Shown in pieces: positions 1 through 11,548 of a stretch of DNA of 64,000 nucleotides. Each line of letters begins with the position of its first letter. The first letter of the stretch is position 1. Origin of the DNA: Dermanyssus gallinae. Taxonomy: Eukaryota; Arthropoda; Arachnida; Mesostigmata; Dermanyssidae. The stretch covers positions 27,192 to 91,191 of the forward strand of contig QVRM01002280.1 in NCBI GenBank assembly GCA_003439945.1, written 5' to 3'. Below the pieces are notes generated by a model. That model saw nothing but the letters and a program-made list of their open reading frames with translations. It searched no databases and was not told the origin of the DNA. Made by a program: the position numbers and the translations under genes.

Positions 1-444
1 CAAAGTGAAATTAAGCTGCCCGTTCGTGCTCTAACTGGAAAACTTGGTCGTCTGCGAAGAGCATTCCAACACTCTGAGATCGAGAATTCATTTAAAAAAT
101 ATCTTTGTATATTTTTTTTAAAGAGTTGTTTAACAGACTAATAAAAACATCTTTAGCATTCCTGTTTACACCTGAGAAAGTAGAATTATTAAAATGACTA
201 AATGGCCGAATGATTGCCCTATCTTCGTGGGCTCTTTTTACCTCAGCGGCACAGAAAATCAGCCAATGCTGATTCTATTTGCTAGGACTTGGCCGCGAAT
301 TCGGCGGCCATATAAAAATTAAGACACTGGTCTGGTTTATGTGCACATTGTTACTACAGTAGTTTAGTAGGTAGCGATCGTGTTGTGCAACCCATTGTGC
401 TTATACATTTAAGTATTACTGTTAAATTATTTTTATGTCTACAG

Positions 445-592
445 AATTTTTTTAGTTTTCAATGCGGTATGTTAGCAAGTAGTGTAAGGGTTATCTTTGC
501 TATAGCATTTCCGACTACTATAAGCCCTGCAGAAGCCACAAATACACTATATTTTGAATTCACGATGTGTTGCGATTCAAAAAGACGTCGTA
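445..592 (+). CDS. Candidate hydrophobic exon, copy 1 of an exon cassette
   Basis: The reading frame is open across this interval. It is preceded by a pyrimidine-rich acceptor (TTATTTTTATGTCTACAG) and followed by a GTATGAG donor that leaves phase 1. The peptide holds a hydrophobic run with GMLAS near the start and TLYF about 25 residues later. In length and landmarks this matches the TMEM135 family segment that runs from GFLAG to TMYF. A second AG at 454-455 is an alternative acceptor. The incoming phase (0 or 2) differs from copies 2 and 3, which weakens the model. The next exon candidate (1080-1235) starts in the matching phase after a 487-bp intron. TMEM135-like proteins are multi-pass membrane proteins of mitochondria and peroxisomes. 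That assignment is inference from a short, diverged match; the exon could also be a decayed copy. Confidence 0.35.
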
Positions 593-1079
593 GTATGAGT
601 TAGACGTGCCCCTGATGAACATCCAGTTGTAAACTCTTGTGCCAGGGAGATTATTAGACTTGGTAAAAATTATTTTAAAGTTTAGTTTTTTTTTATCGCC
701 AAGTTAAGGTTAGCGCGAATAATAGCTTTGCCACAATGCATTTTTAGCGGCTGAGCAAACTTTTTTTTTGATTAATGTGCACTAGAACTAACACCGTCCC
801 CTGTTGTTCCCACAGTACTTGGCGCGGTGTTTTCGTATGAACATTTATGTGCATAATACATTTTATTGCCGCACACATCGAAGCCAGCTGACCTGTCTTA
901 GCCTGTGCAGTTCAAATCACATGTGGTTGATAAAAAATAGCCTGTAACTTTTGAGAAGCATGCTTTCAAGCTTACCAGATACTTTTGTGCGCTTTGTGAC
1001 CTGGCTTACTAGCTACTACTGTGTTTTATATCAGTTTTTCATAAATGAGCACAGGACATCTTGGCATTATTTCTTCCAG
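593..1079 (+). other. Putative intron
   Basis: AT-rich sequence between two exon candidates, with a GTATGAG donor at the left and a TTATTTCTTCCAG acceptor at the right. I see no other feature in it. Confidence 0.3.
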
Positions 1080-1235
1080 GTTCGAAATACAAGCGCGATG
1101 ACGCTCGGGGTACCGCAACAACACTTGGAAACGTGACGGGACAGGACAAACGGACGCTAAGAGATGTTCTCGAACGTTCTCCTAGAATGCTCCCGCCTCC
1201 AAAAACCTGCCACAAAGAGGCCACTAAAGTAAACG
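1080..1235 (+). CDS. Candidate basic exon, copy 1 (phase 1-1)
   Basis: The 156-nt block is open, a multiple of three, and bounded by a strong acceptor (TTATTTCTTCCAG) and a good donor (AACG then GTAAGC). Both flanking introns would be phase 1. The peptide is lysine- and arginine-rich: it starts GSKYKRDDARG and ends KEATKVNG. Two later blocks (11387-11548 and 15455-15580) have the same intron phases and similar ends (NKVNG and FEATKSG), and 11387-11548 also shares the start (AKYSR). Repetition of start, end and phase makes chance unlikely. It would form a hydrophilic loop or tail next to the preceding hydrophobic exon. I recognise no domain, and the function is unknown. Confidence 0.5.
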
Positions 1236-1811
1236 GTAAGCGCAAACACAGATTATTAAGCAGAATCCGTTGACAACTCGTGTCAAAAAGCCGCTACCTA
1301 AAAACAGCTATTTTTTTAGCAATAGCGTTTGGTAAATTTGGACGCCAGCATTTTCCAGATGCTATTCTTAGCTTCTCTGGCTTCTAGGATCTGGCGCCTC
1401 TCAGCTCAACACTTTTAGCTTAGTCACCCACATCTTGTTTTCAGTCGCATTTTCAAAAATGCACAGCCAATAATCTACCTTAGTTGTCCTGTGGCGTAGA
1501 TTATGCACTGTCATGTAGCGTTGCTGTACCGAACGTATTGGCAAAGTTACCCAAATCATATAGAAACAAAGCAAAGAGCAATTATTCATTTATTGGCAGT
1601 CTCGTATGGGAGCGCCTTGCAATTTCGCATCATTAGAGCAAGTAATTTAAATAATGTCTCCTGTTAAGAATTTCATAGAGAGGCACAACGTGCAGCCGTA
1701 TAGTCTATCTATCTAAGACAAATACACCGATCTACTCTAGTTAGAAGGATGGACGAAGGTAGTGACACTAATAACTGTGAAATATTTTTACATATAGACA
1801 TGTTGCATAAT
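1236..1811 (+). other. Intron or intergenic sequence without recognised feature
   Basis: AT-rich sequence between the basic exon candidate and the first LINE remnant. Short open frames on both strands show no recognisable motif. Confidence 0.3.
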
Positions 1812-1884
1812 TTATCTAATATAATCAACCTTTAACGGTGGGAACACATTATTGGGTCTCTGCAAACAAATGCAATATTGATTA

Positions 1885-2260
1885 TTATAACAAGTGCCTA
1901 GTGTAGGGGCCAGCCATCTCTGGAGGGTTCCCTGGGCCGAGGTTGCATTGCCGTGATGCACATCTAGCGACAGGCGCTGCCTGAGAAAATCGCGCTCTCT
2001 CTGTTCTTCCGTGGCTAAATTCAGCCGCTTCTCGACCTTCTGTAATAAACCGCAAGTAGACGGGTCCAGCCCGCCAAGGGTCTCGAAGGCACGTGAATAA
2101 AACCCATATGGGCACCCGATGTTCCGGTACTTTCTCACCTTGCCTGCCTTGGCAAGAGCAGAAGCAAGCATGATCGGCCCGGGCCGCGCTAGCACGGGCC
2201 ATTGAAGGAGCTGATGGGTCAGTAATCGTCGAGTCGTAAACTTGCCCGCAACCGCACTTA
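1885..2260 (-). pseudogene. LINE C-terminal domain remnant
   Basis: Two overlapping minus-strand frames together give DSTITDPSAPSMARAS, then KVRKYRNIG, AFETLGGLDPS and FLRQRLSLDVHHGNA. This order of blocks is the usual tail after the RT in one widespread animal LINE family (relatives read WDVTxxDxxAPS, KY, VETLGPxG, FLxQRxSxxxQRGNA). A frameshift near 2150 joins the two frames. Confidence 0.6.
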
Positions 2261-2829
2261 AACGGGGTTATTATCAGAGCGTCGGGTCTCTGCCCGCCGT
2301 TCTTGTCAAGTTTGACGAGTTGTAGGATGCACGCTAGGCCACCGGATTGTAAAGCAAAGGTTTTATTTAAGGCCTAGTGCCTTGCCAGCCCATCTGCGCT
2401 GACGATACGGGACAGCCGGCGGCGTCCGTCCGGACAACGTCTCAGAAGACGTACGTATAAGCGTACACTAGGTCTGTCCCAAGCAAAGTCCGACTGCCCT
2501 CGTCACCGAGTTGTCATCTAATAGAGTTTCGATCTTGTCACAGGCGTGTGTCATGTGCTTGCTTTGATGAACACGGCGCTCAGCCTGGCCGTATCGGTTT
2601 CCGTGGCGCATCCCGTAAGTAGATTTTCGACTCCTTGCTCATATAGAACTGCCAACTATTTTTTCTAACGCCTAGCTTCGGCGGGCTCATGACCACACAG
2701 GGCAACCGCTCTACACTTTGTTAGTAATAAGAGTCAAACGTTTGTTTTCCATCGAGCCTCCAGATTTGTAGGAGCGACAGAATCAGAAAGGGTTGTAGTT
2801 TGTTGGATAAACCTGTGCAGAGAACAAGG

Positions 2830-3285
2830 GGGGGAGGGGCAATAGCTCGCCTTGCTGCGCCCTAATCTACGACATTATGTCGATGCGGTAGACAATGGCA
2901 AGAGGGCTTCATATAAGCTAGTTTTACCTGGTGGAAAAGACTCGGGGCCCAAGTAAGACGACACCCAACAAGTGGTCTCTCCGAAAGGCTGTTGAAGGCG
3001 CTCCCGAGGTCAAACATGACTACGTGAGCCGCTTCAAAGCATGATTCCAGGGAGGAACATGTCGAATGCACCTGATGGTCACCAAAAGCACACAAGACGT
3101 CTGTCTTGACCTTAAAGATGCAGATCTTTGCTGCCGGGCTTTTGCATTGCAGATAAACTTGCGATGGGCTGACTCAACCATTCTTTTTCTCGACGGCAAA
3201 AAAATGGGTCCCGAAGATGAACGGTTGCCAATCGGAGAGAGACGAGCCCCAGCGAACAAAATTAACGATCTTGGCTAGGGCAGCC
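2830..3285 (-). pseudogene. LINE reverse transcriptase remnant
   Basis: The minus strand encodes LAKIVNFV, then WQPFIFG and AVEKKNG followed by an in-frame stop where many relatives read GGVRPIAV. Further on come HVVMFDLGSAFNSLSE (RT motif A with its catalytic Asp) and RAQQGELLPL (a degenerate QGDPLGP motif B). The YxDD box that should follow was not found. The block is too broken to be functional. Confidence 0.6.
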
Positions 3286-3650
3286 TCAACCCGGTCGGCG
3301 GCATCCCCCAGGGCAGGGACAGCAGATCTTGCAAGAGGTGTGGTCTAATGAAATTAAAGGCTGCAACTGAGCTAAGAAACGTTTTTTTATGGTAAATAGA
3401 GCGTTGTCGCCTGATGCGCCTGATTGTAAGGGCACGTGATGAGGGTTAGGCCAGTTCTGAAGGGCCGACACGGGAATGCATATCCAGCAGCTTATCCGTC
3501 TTGTCTGGCTACTGCGTCAGCGTCCGAGAGCTTGACATAAGCTAGCCGAGCGGTTTTGGGGCGTAGGTTTGGGGGAGGGCTATTACCACTGTCAAACCGC
3601 CCCCCCAACAGTAAAGACACGGAGGTTTCTCCGCTAACCGCTAATGAGCG

Positions 3651-3680
3651 GTCATCCTTCCCATTATCGGGAAGGATGAC
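3651..3680. repeat. Perfect 12-bp stem-loop
   Basis: GTCATCCTTCCC and its exact reverse complement GGGAAGGATGAC are separated by 6 bases. It lies inside the decayed LINE, and no function is evident. Confidence 0.6.
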
Positions 3681-4579
3681 GGGCGCAATGGAGCACAGGA
3701 AAGCCAGGGCGTGTCACAATTGTTCTCAGCGACTAAACACAAGAGTTTAGTTAAGTATTCGGCTTGTCTCGTACTTGTCTACGTACTGACTTCCGCAAGA
3801 TGCGAACCAACCGCCAGCGGCAAGTGACATCTTGAATAATGTTGACTAACCCATCCGCGGTATACGGGGGGCGCGAAGCCTGCGACTTGTGGTCAGTGTT
3901 GCGGGCAAGCACTATGTATGGATGCAAGCCTCTTCGTGTAAACAAAAAATCTGTCGGTAGCCCTGTAGGTTCCGGCTGCCGTACTGCTGGCTGGCGAGCC
4001 TGCGACAAGTACATTGTCTCAGTGATCTGTCAATACAAGGCAAGACCTTTTTATTTGCCTACCATGGAAAACGGCTCGCTCAGAAAGCGTAATGCCTCCT
4101 CCAGAGGCCTCAGCATCGCCAATAACTCGGGTCTGATTCCTTCCTAAAGGTCAGCCAGCCCCGAGTACGATGGACCGGTGTCCGCACTTAGGCGGGACTT
4201 ACTGTTTCTCAGGGCTTTTCTCGGACCCTGGAAACAGTTCTGCCCGTAGGCGACCTGTAACCGCGCCTCTTTATTCAGAATTTAAAGAATTTCGCCGGCA
4301 ATTCCTCTGCTGGTGAAATCCCCTGACCACGATAACGTAGGTGGAGTCCTGTACCTCGGGCGACGGCTCTTTTGGACGGAAGCCGGGGTAGCATTGATGA
4401 CCGCCTCCGGGTAATCCGTTCTAACCTTCTAGAGCATGCCACCCTCCAGCATAATCCTGCTTTTCTCGGTCAGATAAGCCAGTTGCGAACATAAGGCGGA
4501 TTCCGTCTGGTAAGGTTTCTGGCAGTCCCAAGCACCTTGCAACATCACTACAGGAATCGGTGGTATGATTGGGCCTCCG

Positions 4580-4690
4580 CAATTACAGAGCTTTTTCCTC
4601 AGACACTGGCCAGCCAGGTGTACCGGTTCTAAGCACTTAATGCAGATCCTTGCTTGGGGCGGCTCCAGGATAGCCGGGTGAGATCTAAGG
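4580..4690 (-). pseudogene. LINE ORF1 (gag-like) remnant with CCHC knuckle
   Basis: Translating the minus strand gives a retroviral-type zinc knuckle, CIKCLEPVHLAGQC, with spacing C-x2-C-x4-H-x4-C (codons between 4603 and 4644), followed by a second cysteine pair in KKLCNCGG. Such knuckles bind nucleic acid in gag-like ORF1 proteins of several LINE clades. The frame upstream (to about 4850) contains further coding-like sequence (FTKGEIVRELAKL) broken by stops. Confidence 0.6.
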
Positions 4691-4949
4691 CCAACAAATA
4701 CGGCGGTGGCTAGCGAGAAAAATTAAGACTTACCTTCGTCAGCGGCACCCTCCCGTCTGGGAACGAACAATTTATCCGACGCACTTAGGTAACTGCGAGT
4801 TTTGCTAGTTCGCGGACAATCTCGCCTTTGGTGAACACTGGGCTGACCTTCTCGATCTTAGCGGTAAATAAGGTGACGGCCGGGCAGGCAGCCGATATTA
4901 TCCTCACCGGAAATCACCAACTTCAACATGCCCGTGCCGCAGTAAGCTT

Positions 4950-6650
4950 CGAAACGCAAAACACGCAACAGCACAAAAACACCAAATAGGAAAAGCGGTG
5001 ATGTTTATTGCAAAACTAAATTTAACAGCTTCCCTGCTGCTAAGATGGGCGTACTCAATTATATGTACGGCCAAAATTACATATATTTTCCATCTCGTCG
5101 ATTTTGTTCCCCTTCGAAGCGTTTTTTCTGAAATTAAAGGGGGAGTTTCCTGGTTTTATCCACCTAATGGAATATTTTGGAATAATTAGGTCGTCAGTAA
5201 AGCAACTCAGGGGATCATCTTGTCGGTTCATTTCATAAAATTCAAAGTATTAGAATCTTTCGATCCGTTTTCGTATATATATTACGCCCTAAAGTGGCGT
5301 TCATAACAAGTCACACGTCATGACCAATAGATTATCTCACATTGCAATGCATGCTTTGCAGACTCCATAGACTTGCTCTATGAGTAACGCAATATGTACT
5401 GTAAAAACTAGTGTTTGCATATAGATTACACATTAATAAATGATAGCCAAACACGTTTAGTTGAGGCAGAGCTGTAACATGGTCAAGATTGTGGAGAAAG
5501 TAAAAAAAAGAAAGCTCATATCAAGAAGCAAGGTTATACGCAATATTGGCCTCAAGCGGGATCATATATGGCGCAAAAAAGATGAACTGTGAACATACTG
5601 CTCAAATTACTTCAAAAGGACAAGTTTTCTAAAATAATAAACAAATTCTTTATATTTTATTAATCATAAAAAGAAACAGGCAATTATTAAAATAGCACAT
5701 GTTTCAATTACTACTATTATAGTGTCTGCCTTCAAATATTTATTTTGTAATAACGAAATAAATTATAATTGTATTGATCAGAAAAGAAATACGCATATTC
5801 AATGTCCACACTCACATGTTAATTGTACTATTTTCTATATTAAATTTCTATTTTTTCCAACCACCCAACGTAGTTAGCACCATTTTGTCGCTAATCACAT
5901 TCAAGGCTTATTTTTCCTTAAACTATACAGTCGAATGGTTCACGTTCGTTTAATGGTATTGTCTAGTTATTTGTAACTTTTAGGAATTGTGTACTTGTAG
6001 ACTGTGTACTGATGATAAAGTGGTTTTAATCCAAACCTCGACACTTGGTTAATTATAAATTCCTACATTTTTTACACTTTTTAAGTGCGTTCTATTTACA
6101 ATATATTATTTGCATTACAACATTATAGCCGTATATTTTGTAACGCTGAAAGTCCGTGTACGCTCAAGAGCAAGCAATTTACCCTGGTCTATGAATAGGT
6201 ATTTTCTATGAGCAACCTACCTTTGGCTTATAATTTTAACTAATAATGATTTCGTCTCTCGCAAATAAGCAAGCATCGCAAAACCTTGGCAAAAAGCACT
6301 AAGGAAAACAATTAGTTAGAAGAACGTTTAACTTAATTTTGAAGCTATTTACTGGGATTTCGTATTTATTGCAGTTGGAATAGCAATTTACCCTGGTCTA
6401 TGAATAGATTTTTTATAACCTGTCCGTGTCGCTGTTATTAATTCTAATTGCCATCGTTTCTAGTGCGGCGGTTGCATCTTTACGCTGTAGGTCTTTAGAC
6501 AACAGTCTCTGCAGCTGAAAAGGGACAGAACAGATATAAACATTTCATATTTATTCACTCAGGTTGAGTAGCGATTATAACCACAAATACATCACTTTAA
6601 CAACTATAAGGACATTGAGTCAAGACTATCACCGGGTGATCTGCATTTGT
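4950..6650. other. AT-rich intergenic or intronic stretch, no gene seen
   Basis: Low-GC sequence with no open frame longer than 63 codons and no recognisable exon. The only structure I found is a 26-bp direct repeat (6173-6198 and 6382-6407). Confidence 0.5.
6173..6407 (+). repeat. 26-bp direct repeat flanking 183 bp
   Basis: A 26-base string beginning AGCAATTTACCC and ending ATGAATAG occurs identically at 6173-6198 and 6382-6407. The DNA between the copies carries no terminal repeats that I can see. It is longer than a normal target-site duplication, so a local duplication or excision footprint is equally likely. Confidence 0.6.
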
Positions 6651-6654
6651 ATGG

Positions 6655-6892
6655 ATACATACACATACACCTATACATATACACATATACTCTCATATAT
6701 ACAAGTACATACACATACACCTATATATATACATATATACACACATATATATATACATATACATACACATACACCTATACATATATACACACATACATAT
6801 ACATACACATACACCTATACATATACATATATACACACATATATATATACATATACATACACATACATATAAAATATATAAGCTACAAGGCC
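6655..6892. repeat. Compound (CATA/TATA)n microsatellite at a LINE 3' end
   Basis: Alternating ACATAC, CTATAC and TATATA blocks show a loose higher-order period of roughly 60 bp. The array directly abuts the 3' end of the minus-strand LINE at 6893, so it may derive from that element's tail. Long open frames of Tyr/Ile/Thr/His across it are low-complexity artefacts. Confidence 0.8.
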
Positions 6893-9413
6893 CCACAATG
6901 ACGGGCTAATTCATTTAAAGATTGCACAAGATTGCATTTTGCGGCATGGTATCTTCGGCAGAGTTCACCGCAGCGGCGGCATACACAAGGTTCACATGGT
7001 TCATGGAATTCAGAGCGTTGACATAAAATGTGATGAAAGCCGTTTTTCTCATCGCTCCGGTATTGAAGAATTCCGGGTCGAGTTCGGAAAATTTTGCCTC
7101 CCATTTTCTAATGCAGTCGTTAAAGGCTGCGGTTTGCGGAAGGTTATAACGGCGCCTTAAGTCTTCTATATAAAGTGGACAGTCTGCTAATAGGAAGACG
7201 AGGCGGTTGCGCGTTGACGTATGGAGTCCCAGAGTCCGTTTCAGGAAAGCTGCTTTTATCTGATTCAGCTGGTCGAGGTTTCTGGGAGCAAGGTGCGCCC
7301 ATATTAACTCCACTCCATATGAAGCCACGGGGGCGATCTTCAGGTCGAAGAGGCGAATGGCTGTGGCGAGGGACAGGCGGCGCGGGCTCCTGATGGAAGA
7401 TGCCGCTATAAGGGCTTTCCTGCATATCTCCATAACATGCACCGAGAACCCTACCCCATTCGACGGCATAATTAGTCCCAGATAAGGGAACTTATTGACG
7501 TAGGCGAGAGAAAAGCTACCGATATGAAGAGAGTCGTCACGTGCGACCCTGCCCCCTCTACGGAACTTTAGTGCCTCCATCTTACGAAGATTAATTGTTA
7601 ACCCCAACTCTGTAACGGCTGTGTTGAGCTTGGCCAGCGTATGTTGGACCTGGGAACGGCTACTTCCATAGATGGCTAATTAGTCTGCGTAAAATAAAAC
7701 TTTAACGAGATCTCTACAACCCCGAATTTATTTTGGCAGGTCCTTCAAGAGGGCAGAAAAGAGAAGTGGACTCAAATTGTCCCCCTGGGCAAACCCAGTT
7801 GTTTGCGAAAACGCCGGCAGTTCCGTCACTCCATCGTCGATTGTCACCCGGTTTTCCTGTAGAACCTCTCGTATGAGGTTCAGCATCTTCGAGGGAACGC
7901 CGACTCTTGCAAGAATGTTGAGCACACGATCGCGTGGAGCGGAGTCAAAGGCGGCTTTGAAGTCGACGAATACCGCGTACAGAGATTGCCCTGACCGGGA
8001 GAGGGTTTCTTTGACGTCATCCAGGAAAATTCTGCACGCTGTTTGCGTGGAACGTCTCTTCCGAAATCCATGTTGTTCTTTAGGAATAACCTTCGTGGCC
8101 TCCAAGAAGGCGCTTAGTCTTTTCGTGATCAAGCACGACAGCAGCTTATAGCACACACTCTTCTTTGCAATGCCTCTCCAGGCCGAGGGGTGGGTAAGGT
8201 CACCTTTGCCTTTCGGGATCATCAATAGAGTCGCATTTCTCCATTGTGTAGGGAGAAGCCCCGTCGTGAGGCATTCGTTGAACAATGCTGTCCAACATGG
8301 AGCGAGCATAAGCGAGCTTCCATGTCGTTGTCGTCTACTGTCGTTTTCTCGTCCCAAACAGCAGCAAACAATGGTAATTCGCGGGGGATCGTGTCCCTCG
8401 ATGCAAACATTTCGGTGAAGTGTCCGACGAGGGTGACGGAGCTAATAGGACAGGAGGTCTGCCCACCGCGTGTAAGCCACTTGTATGAAGCTTGTTTCGC
8501 GTGTGCGAGAAGGATAGCCTCCTGTTGTTCGAGGTATAGTTTCTTCTGCTGAGTGTATGTTTTTCGGCAGATCGGTCGGAAAACATCAGCAAGCGGCTTA
8601 GCGGCAGGTTGCAGCTCTGACAACAAATGGAGGGCCTTCTGTGTCGCTCGAGCAACGTGACAGTTGTGGTTGAACCAAGGGCGATGTTTCTTTTTCTTGG
8701 GGGAGCAAGTAGACGAGGCGATCAGCATACTGCTCGACGTCAGTGGTACCAGGAATCGGCAGGACCTCATGCGAACGTTCCAGTAGAGCCGCAACGTTCA
8801 GATTACGGGTCCGGGGCACTCGTCTGGGGGCTCTTGACGTGTCGTTATGTACCTTGAATTCTAGCGCAGTTGGGATATGTGCTCGAATAAGGCCGCCTTC
8901 ACTCAACGAATTCCTTTCTCCAATATAGTTTACTCTTTCCTCGCTTAAGCTAACCGCAAATAAATCGATGACCGAGCTCCCCGAATGGTTGAGGAAGGTC
9001 GGACAAGACGCTGGGGTAACTATCCAGCAACCATAGTCAGCTAGATTATCACGTAAGGCTGTCGTGCGACTGGAGGAGGAACAATCGAGACGAGCGTTGA
9101 AATCTCCCGCGACGATCAGAGGGGCAGCAGACGGAAGCGTGGCTTGAATGCCGCCGACCAACTTTTCAACGAGTGCGAGGGTAGGTTCCGAGTCCGCAGG
9201 CCTTGCGTAGGCCGCTATGAGTCAAAAGCGGGAGCCTGTTAGAGCCACGAGGTTGTCTCCGACAAGGAAGGGGGTGAGGTCCCCCACTCTATGGTTGTAC
9301 AGCACGGACACTCCACCGCTGTCGAACAAAACAGATATTACTTGCTGTGGCCTGCTGATCCAGTTCATTAGGGTACCGGCGGCATCGGACAGGAGAGATT
9401 GTTTGTATTAAGG
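6893..9413 (-). mobile_element. 5'-truncated LINE of the 'tick transposon' type
   Basis: The minus strand carries an apurinic-type endonuclease, a linker, a reverse transcriptase and a thumb/C-terminal region, in that order. The thumb (YLGLIMPSNG, PRRLSLATAIRLFDLKIAPV, AFLKRTLGLHTSTRNRLVF) resembles proteins I know as tick transposons. The left end abuts a CATA/TATA microsatellite. The 5' end stops near 9413 inside the endonuclease, as expected for truncated LINE insertions. At least three in-frame stops and two frameshifts make it inactive. Confidence 0.85.
6915..9413 (-). pseudogene. LINE ORF2: endonuclease-reverse transcriptase, dead
   Basis: Endonuclease, about 9413-8720: the AGDFNAR motif is present, but the usual SDH motif reads SEG, and a TGA interrupts the frame near 9217. 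The frame then shifts near 8710 into the linker (HRPWFNHNCHVARATQKAL) and shifts back near 8330 at the start of the RT. RT motif A (FVDFKAAFDSAPRDRV) and motif B (GFAQGDNLSPLLF) are present. The active-site YADD reads YAD-stop (TAA at 7680-7682), and another TAA sits at 7728-7730. The thumb continues in the same frame to 6915. The protein would have nicked target DNA and reverse-transcribed its own RNA; this copy cannot. Confidence 0.85.
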
Positions 9414-10865
9414 TGTTAACTTATTTATATTTTGTTTATATATTACCAGTTGTAGCGGCTTCTCCTTTATTCGAGAATTATTCTGTTAGGCCAGGGACAC
9501 ATGTTGGATTAACCATGTTAACAGGGGGGCTGTGCGAGTCAACAAAAACTAGCGAATGGGGAATACATGGATGGCTGCATTAATTTCTCCTGGCTTTTCG
9601 AAACCCGCTTGGTAGTCACCAAGCTGGTTTTAGTTAACCATAACAGTCTAGCAGATATATCTCCTCCCGTGAGCTTCACCGATACCCGCTCACTGTGATT
9701 GCAAATCTGGTTAAATACGTTGTTCTAACGCTGCATTTATCTGCTGGGAATATGACGTTCAACTAAGTCAAGTATGGCTATCATATGGTTTGGCTAAATA
9801 TAGACCCACGTGCACGGATCTCACGTATTCGCCTTCGAGCCTATACCAGAAAACGGTGGGTTTCATAGTCATCGAAGCCTCAAAAAGTGAACCAGGATTA
9901 TGCCAAGGAGAGCCCCACAATGGCACATCTCTCCGAGATGCTTCAGCTGAGTGTAATAATACCAGTCCTCCGAAGTGGGCCCTGACGGAGCTTGAATATT
10001 TAGCTTTGCTCGTGCCGAGGCGATCCACACACGGAGGCAAAGGCAGAGATGCTCCTGTCGGGTGTAGTGAAGTTTTCCTCCGCCCGCTAGGGAGTAATAT
10101 CTTGGGAATAAAACTTTATCTTTTCTTCTTTAGTGACTCCTCTCACGAAAGGTGCAAAGGTTCTCTTGAGTTTATTCGGATCGATTGGCGCCGGACAATA
10201 ACGATTGAGGTCATTTCAAAATCGTTGTCAAGGTCGTAGGGTTATTCGTCGAATCTGCTGTAGAACGCGTGGATCAACTAGGATCTAATTCCGTTCCTCT
10301 AAGATAGGCTATATGGGGCAGGTTAGCTAAATACACCCCATTGCAATTCGTATACATCAGGGAGTGGGGTGTGTACTAACTTTAGGTAAGTTGCGATGGG
10401 TATTTTCCGTGCCGAATGCTAAGCCCGCTGATCCGGGACCTGATGCATGAAATTGCAGCGCACGGCGTTGGTACCTCCAGCCCACCTCCTTTATTTAACA
10501 GCATTCATTTTCTTAAAGATAAGTAGAACTGTGCATTTAAAAAGTGCAGTTTCATAAATAGGTCTATGAGTGTCTCTTTAAGAAGCGTTTTACCGTCATG
10601 ATTGGTCTGCTGCCTACGCGTGCTACACGTTAACATTTTGGCCGACTTGTACCAAAAGTAGTTTCTCCAACATCCGGTTAATACGAAGGTTGTTTTTCTT
10701 TTTCATCTTTGAGATCTATAGAGCTATCTGCCTATGCGTTATGGTTTATTTGTACTATTCTTAAATTTCATTAAATATCAAAAGGTTTAGTTGTACTATT
10801 TTTAGTATTTGGGGTTGTGATACGTTCTTTTTGGTACCACACACTTTTTGCGCCTCTTCTTTTAG
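9414..10865. other. Intergenic or intronic stretch, one unrecognised ORF
   Basis: A + frame is open for 149 codons at 9790-10239. I recognise no domain in it, and that length is expected by chance in 64 kb read in six frames. No terminal repeats or other structure were seen. Confidence 0.4.
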
Positions 10866-11099
10866 TCGACTCTCCATTTTTCTTATTTGTAGCATGTTGC
10901 ATCGCCACAACATTGCATCAGTTGGTACTTAGACTTGTAAAGCATGGTAAGAGCTTTCCAAGTAGCAGACATATACACACAATTTTTGCTGGCATTTTGT
11001 CGGGCTTAGGCGCGGCTGGCATGTTTTCGGGCCTAAGTGAGGTGGAAATTCGATATAGTTTCGGTTCCGTTATAGCCGATTTGTACTTTTGCCCTTCCG
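10866..11099 (+). CDS. Candidate hydrophobic exon, copy 2, TMEM135-like
   Basis: A 234-nt open block follows an excellent acceptor (TTTGCGCCTCTTCTTTTAG) and ends at a TCCG/GTATCG donor; both borders are phase 1. The peptide starts DSPFFLFVACCIATTLHQL, then HIHTIFAGILSGLG and a second hydrophobic stretch ending ADLYF. TMEM135-family proteins have the same layout: a helix, a short polar loop, LHAIIAGFLAGIS, then about 25 residues to MYF. This is the best-preserved copy. The next exon candidate begins 287 bp downstream in the matching phase. The similarity was judged by eye from memory of the family and needs a profile search. Confidence 0.45.
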
Positions 11100-11386
11100 G
11101 TATCGTATAGTCTTGGTGACGACACGCTCATTGTTATAGGTTTTGCATGTGAAGCATTCCATAGGCATTCCGTGTCTAATAGATAGAAATTGAAGATGTA
11201 TGGCATGTGTTCTATACTGCATCTTAGATATTTGTTTATTACATCATCTTAGCGTCAGTACGACAGAAGTTTATAACATCGCGCGAGCGTTAGATCAGTA
11301 ACGAAACGCTTGCCACACACAGTGACGTCTCTTGCAAATAAACGCAACGAATGGAAAATACGCTTGATGCCGCTTGTTTGTTTCAG

Positions 11387-11548
11387 ATGCTAAATACAGC
11401 CGGGCTGGTGATGACTGCATAGAAACGAAGTCGGGCATCGTAGTAAAAGGAAGCGGTCCTAAGCAAGCGTCGTCAAACACTACAGACTGTCAGCCTCAAA
11501 AGCGTCCAGTTACGAAATGTTATACTCAACAGACCAATAAAGTCAATG
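11387..11548 (+). CDS. Candidate basic exon, copy 2 (phase 1-1)
   Basis: A 162-nt open block with acceptor GCCGCTTGTTTGTTTCAG and donor AATG/GTAAGA, in phase 1 on both sides. The peptide starts DAKYSRAGDD, has a basic middle (PQKRPVTKCY), and ends QQTNKVNG. Start (xKYxR) and end (KVNG at the donor) match the block at 1080-1235, although the middles have diverged. It directly follows the hydrophobic exon candidate at 10866-11099, repeating the 445/1080 arrangement. Confidence 0.5.

Larger units (their letters stand above)
1812..4900 (-). mobile_element. Decayed non-LTR retrotransposon (LINE)
   Basis: On the minus strand, recognisable LINE parts appear in the expected 5' to 3' order: a CCHC zinc knuckle near 4603-4644, an RT N-terminal block near 3190-3285, RT motif A near 2983-3015, RT motif B near 2840, and a C-terminal conserved block from about 2260 to 1885. 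Stops and frameshifts separate every part. The local GC content is well above that of the flanks. The C-terminal block is the type in which a GKRPDG-containing segment and a DVT-D-APS segment precede an FETLG-QRLSL segment; the same family also occurs on the + strand at about 30 kb. Exact ends are not resolvable by eye. The element lies between cassette copies 1 and 2 and explains much of the gap between them. Confidence 0.7.

Noticed and set aside
9790..10239. 149-codon + ORF considered as a host exon
   Set aside because: No convincing splice borders in a consistent phase and no recognised domain.
10376..10390. CTAACTTTAG/GTAAGT, resembling a recursive splice site between exon candidates
   Set aside because: The pyrimidine tract is weak and a single match is expected by chance; noted only.
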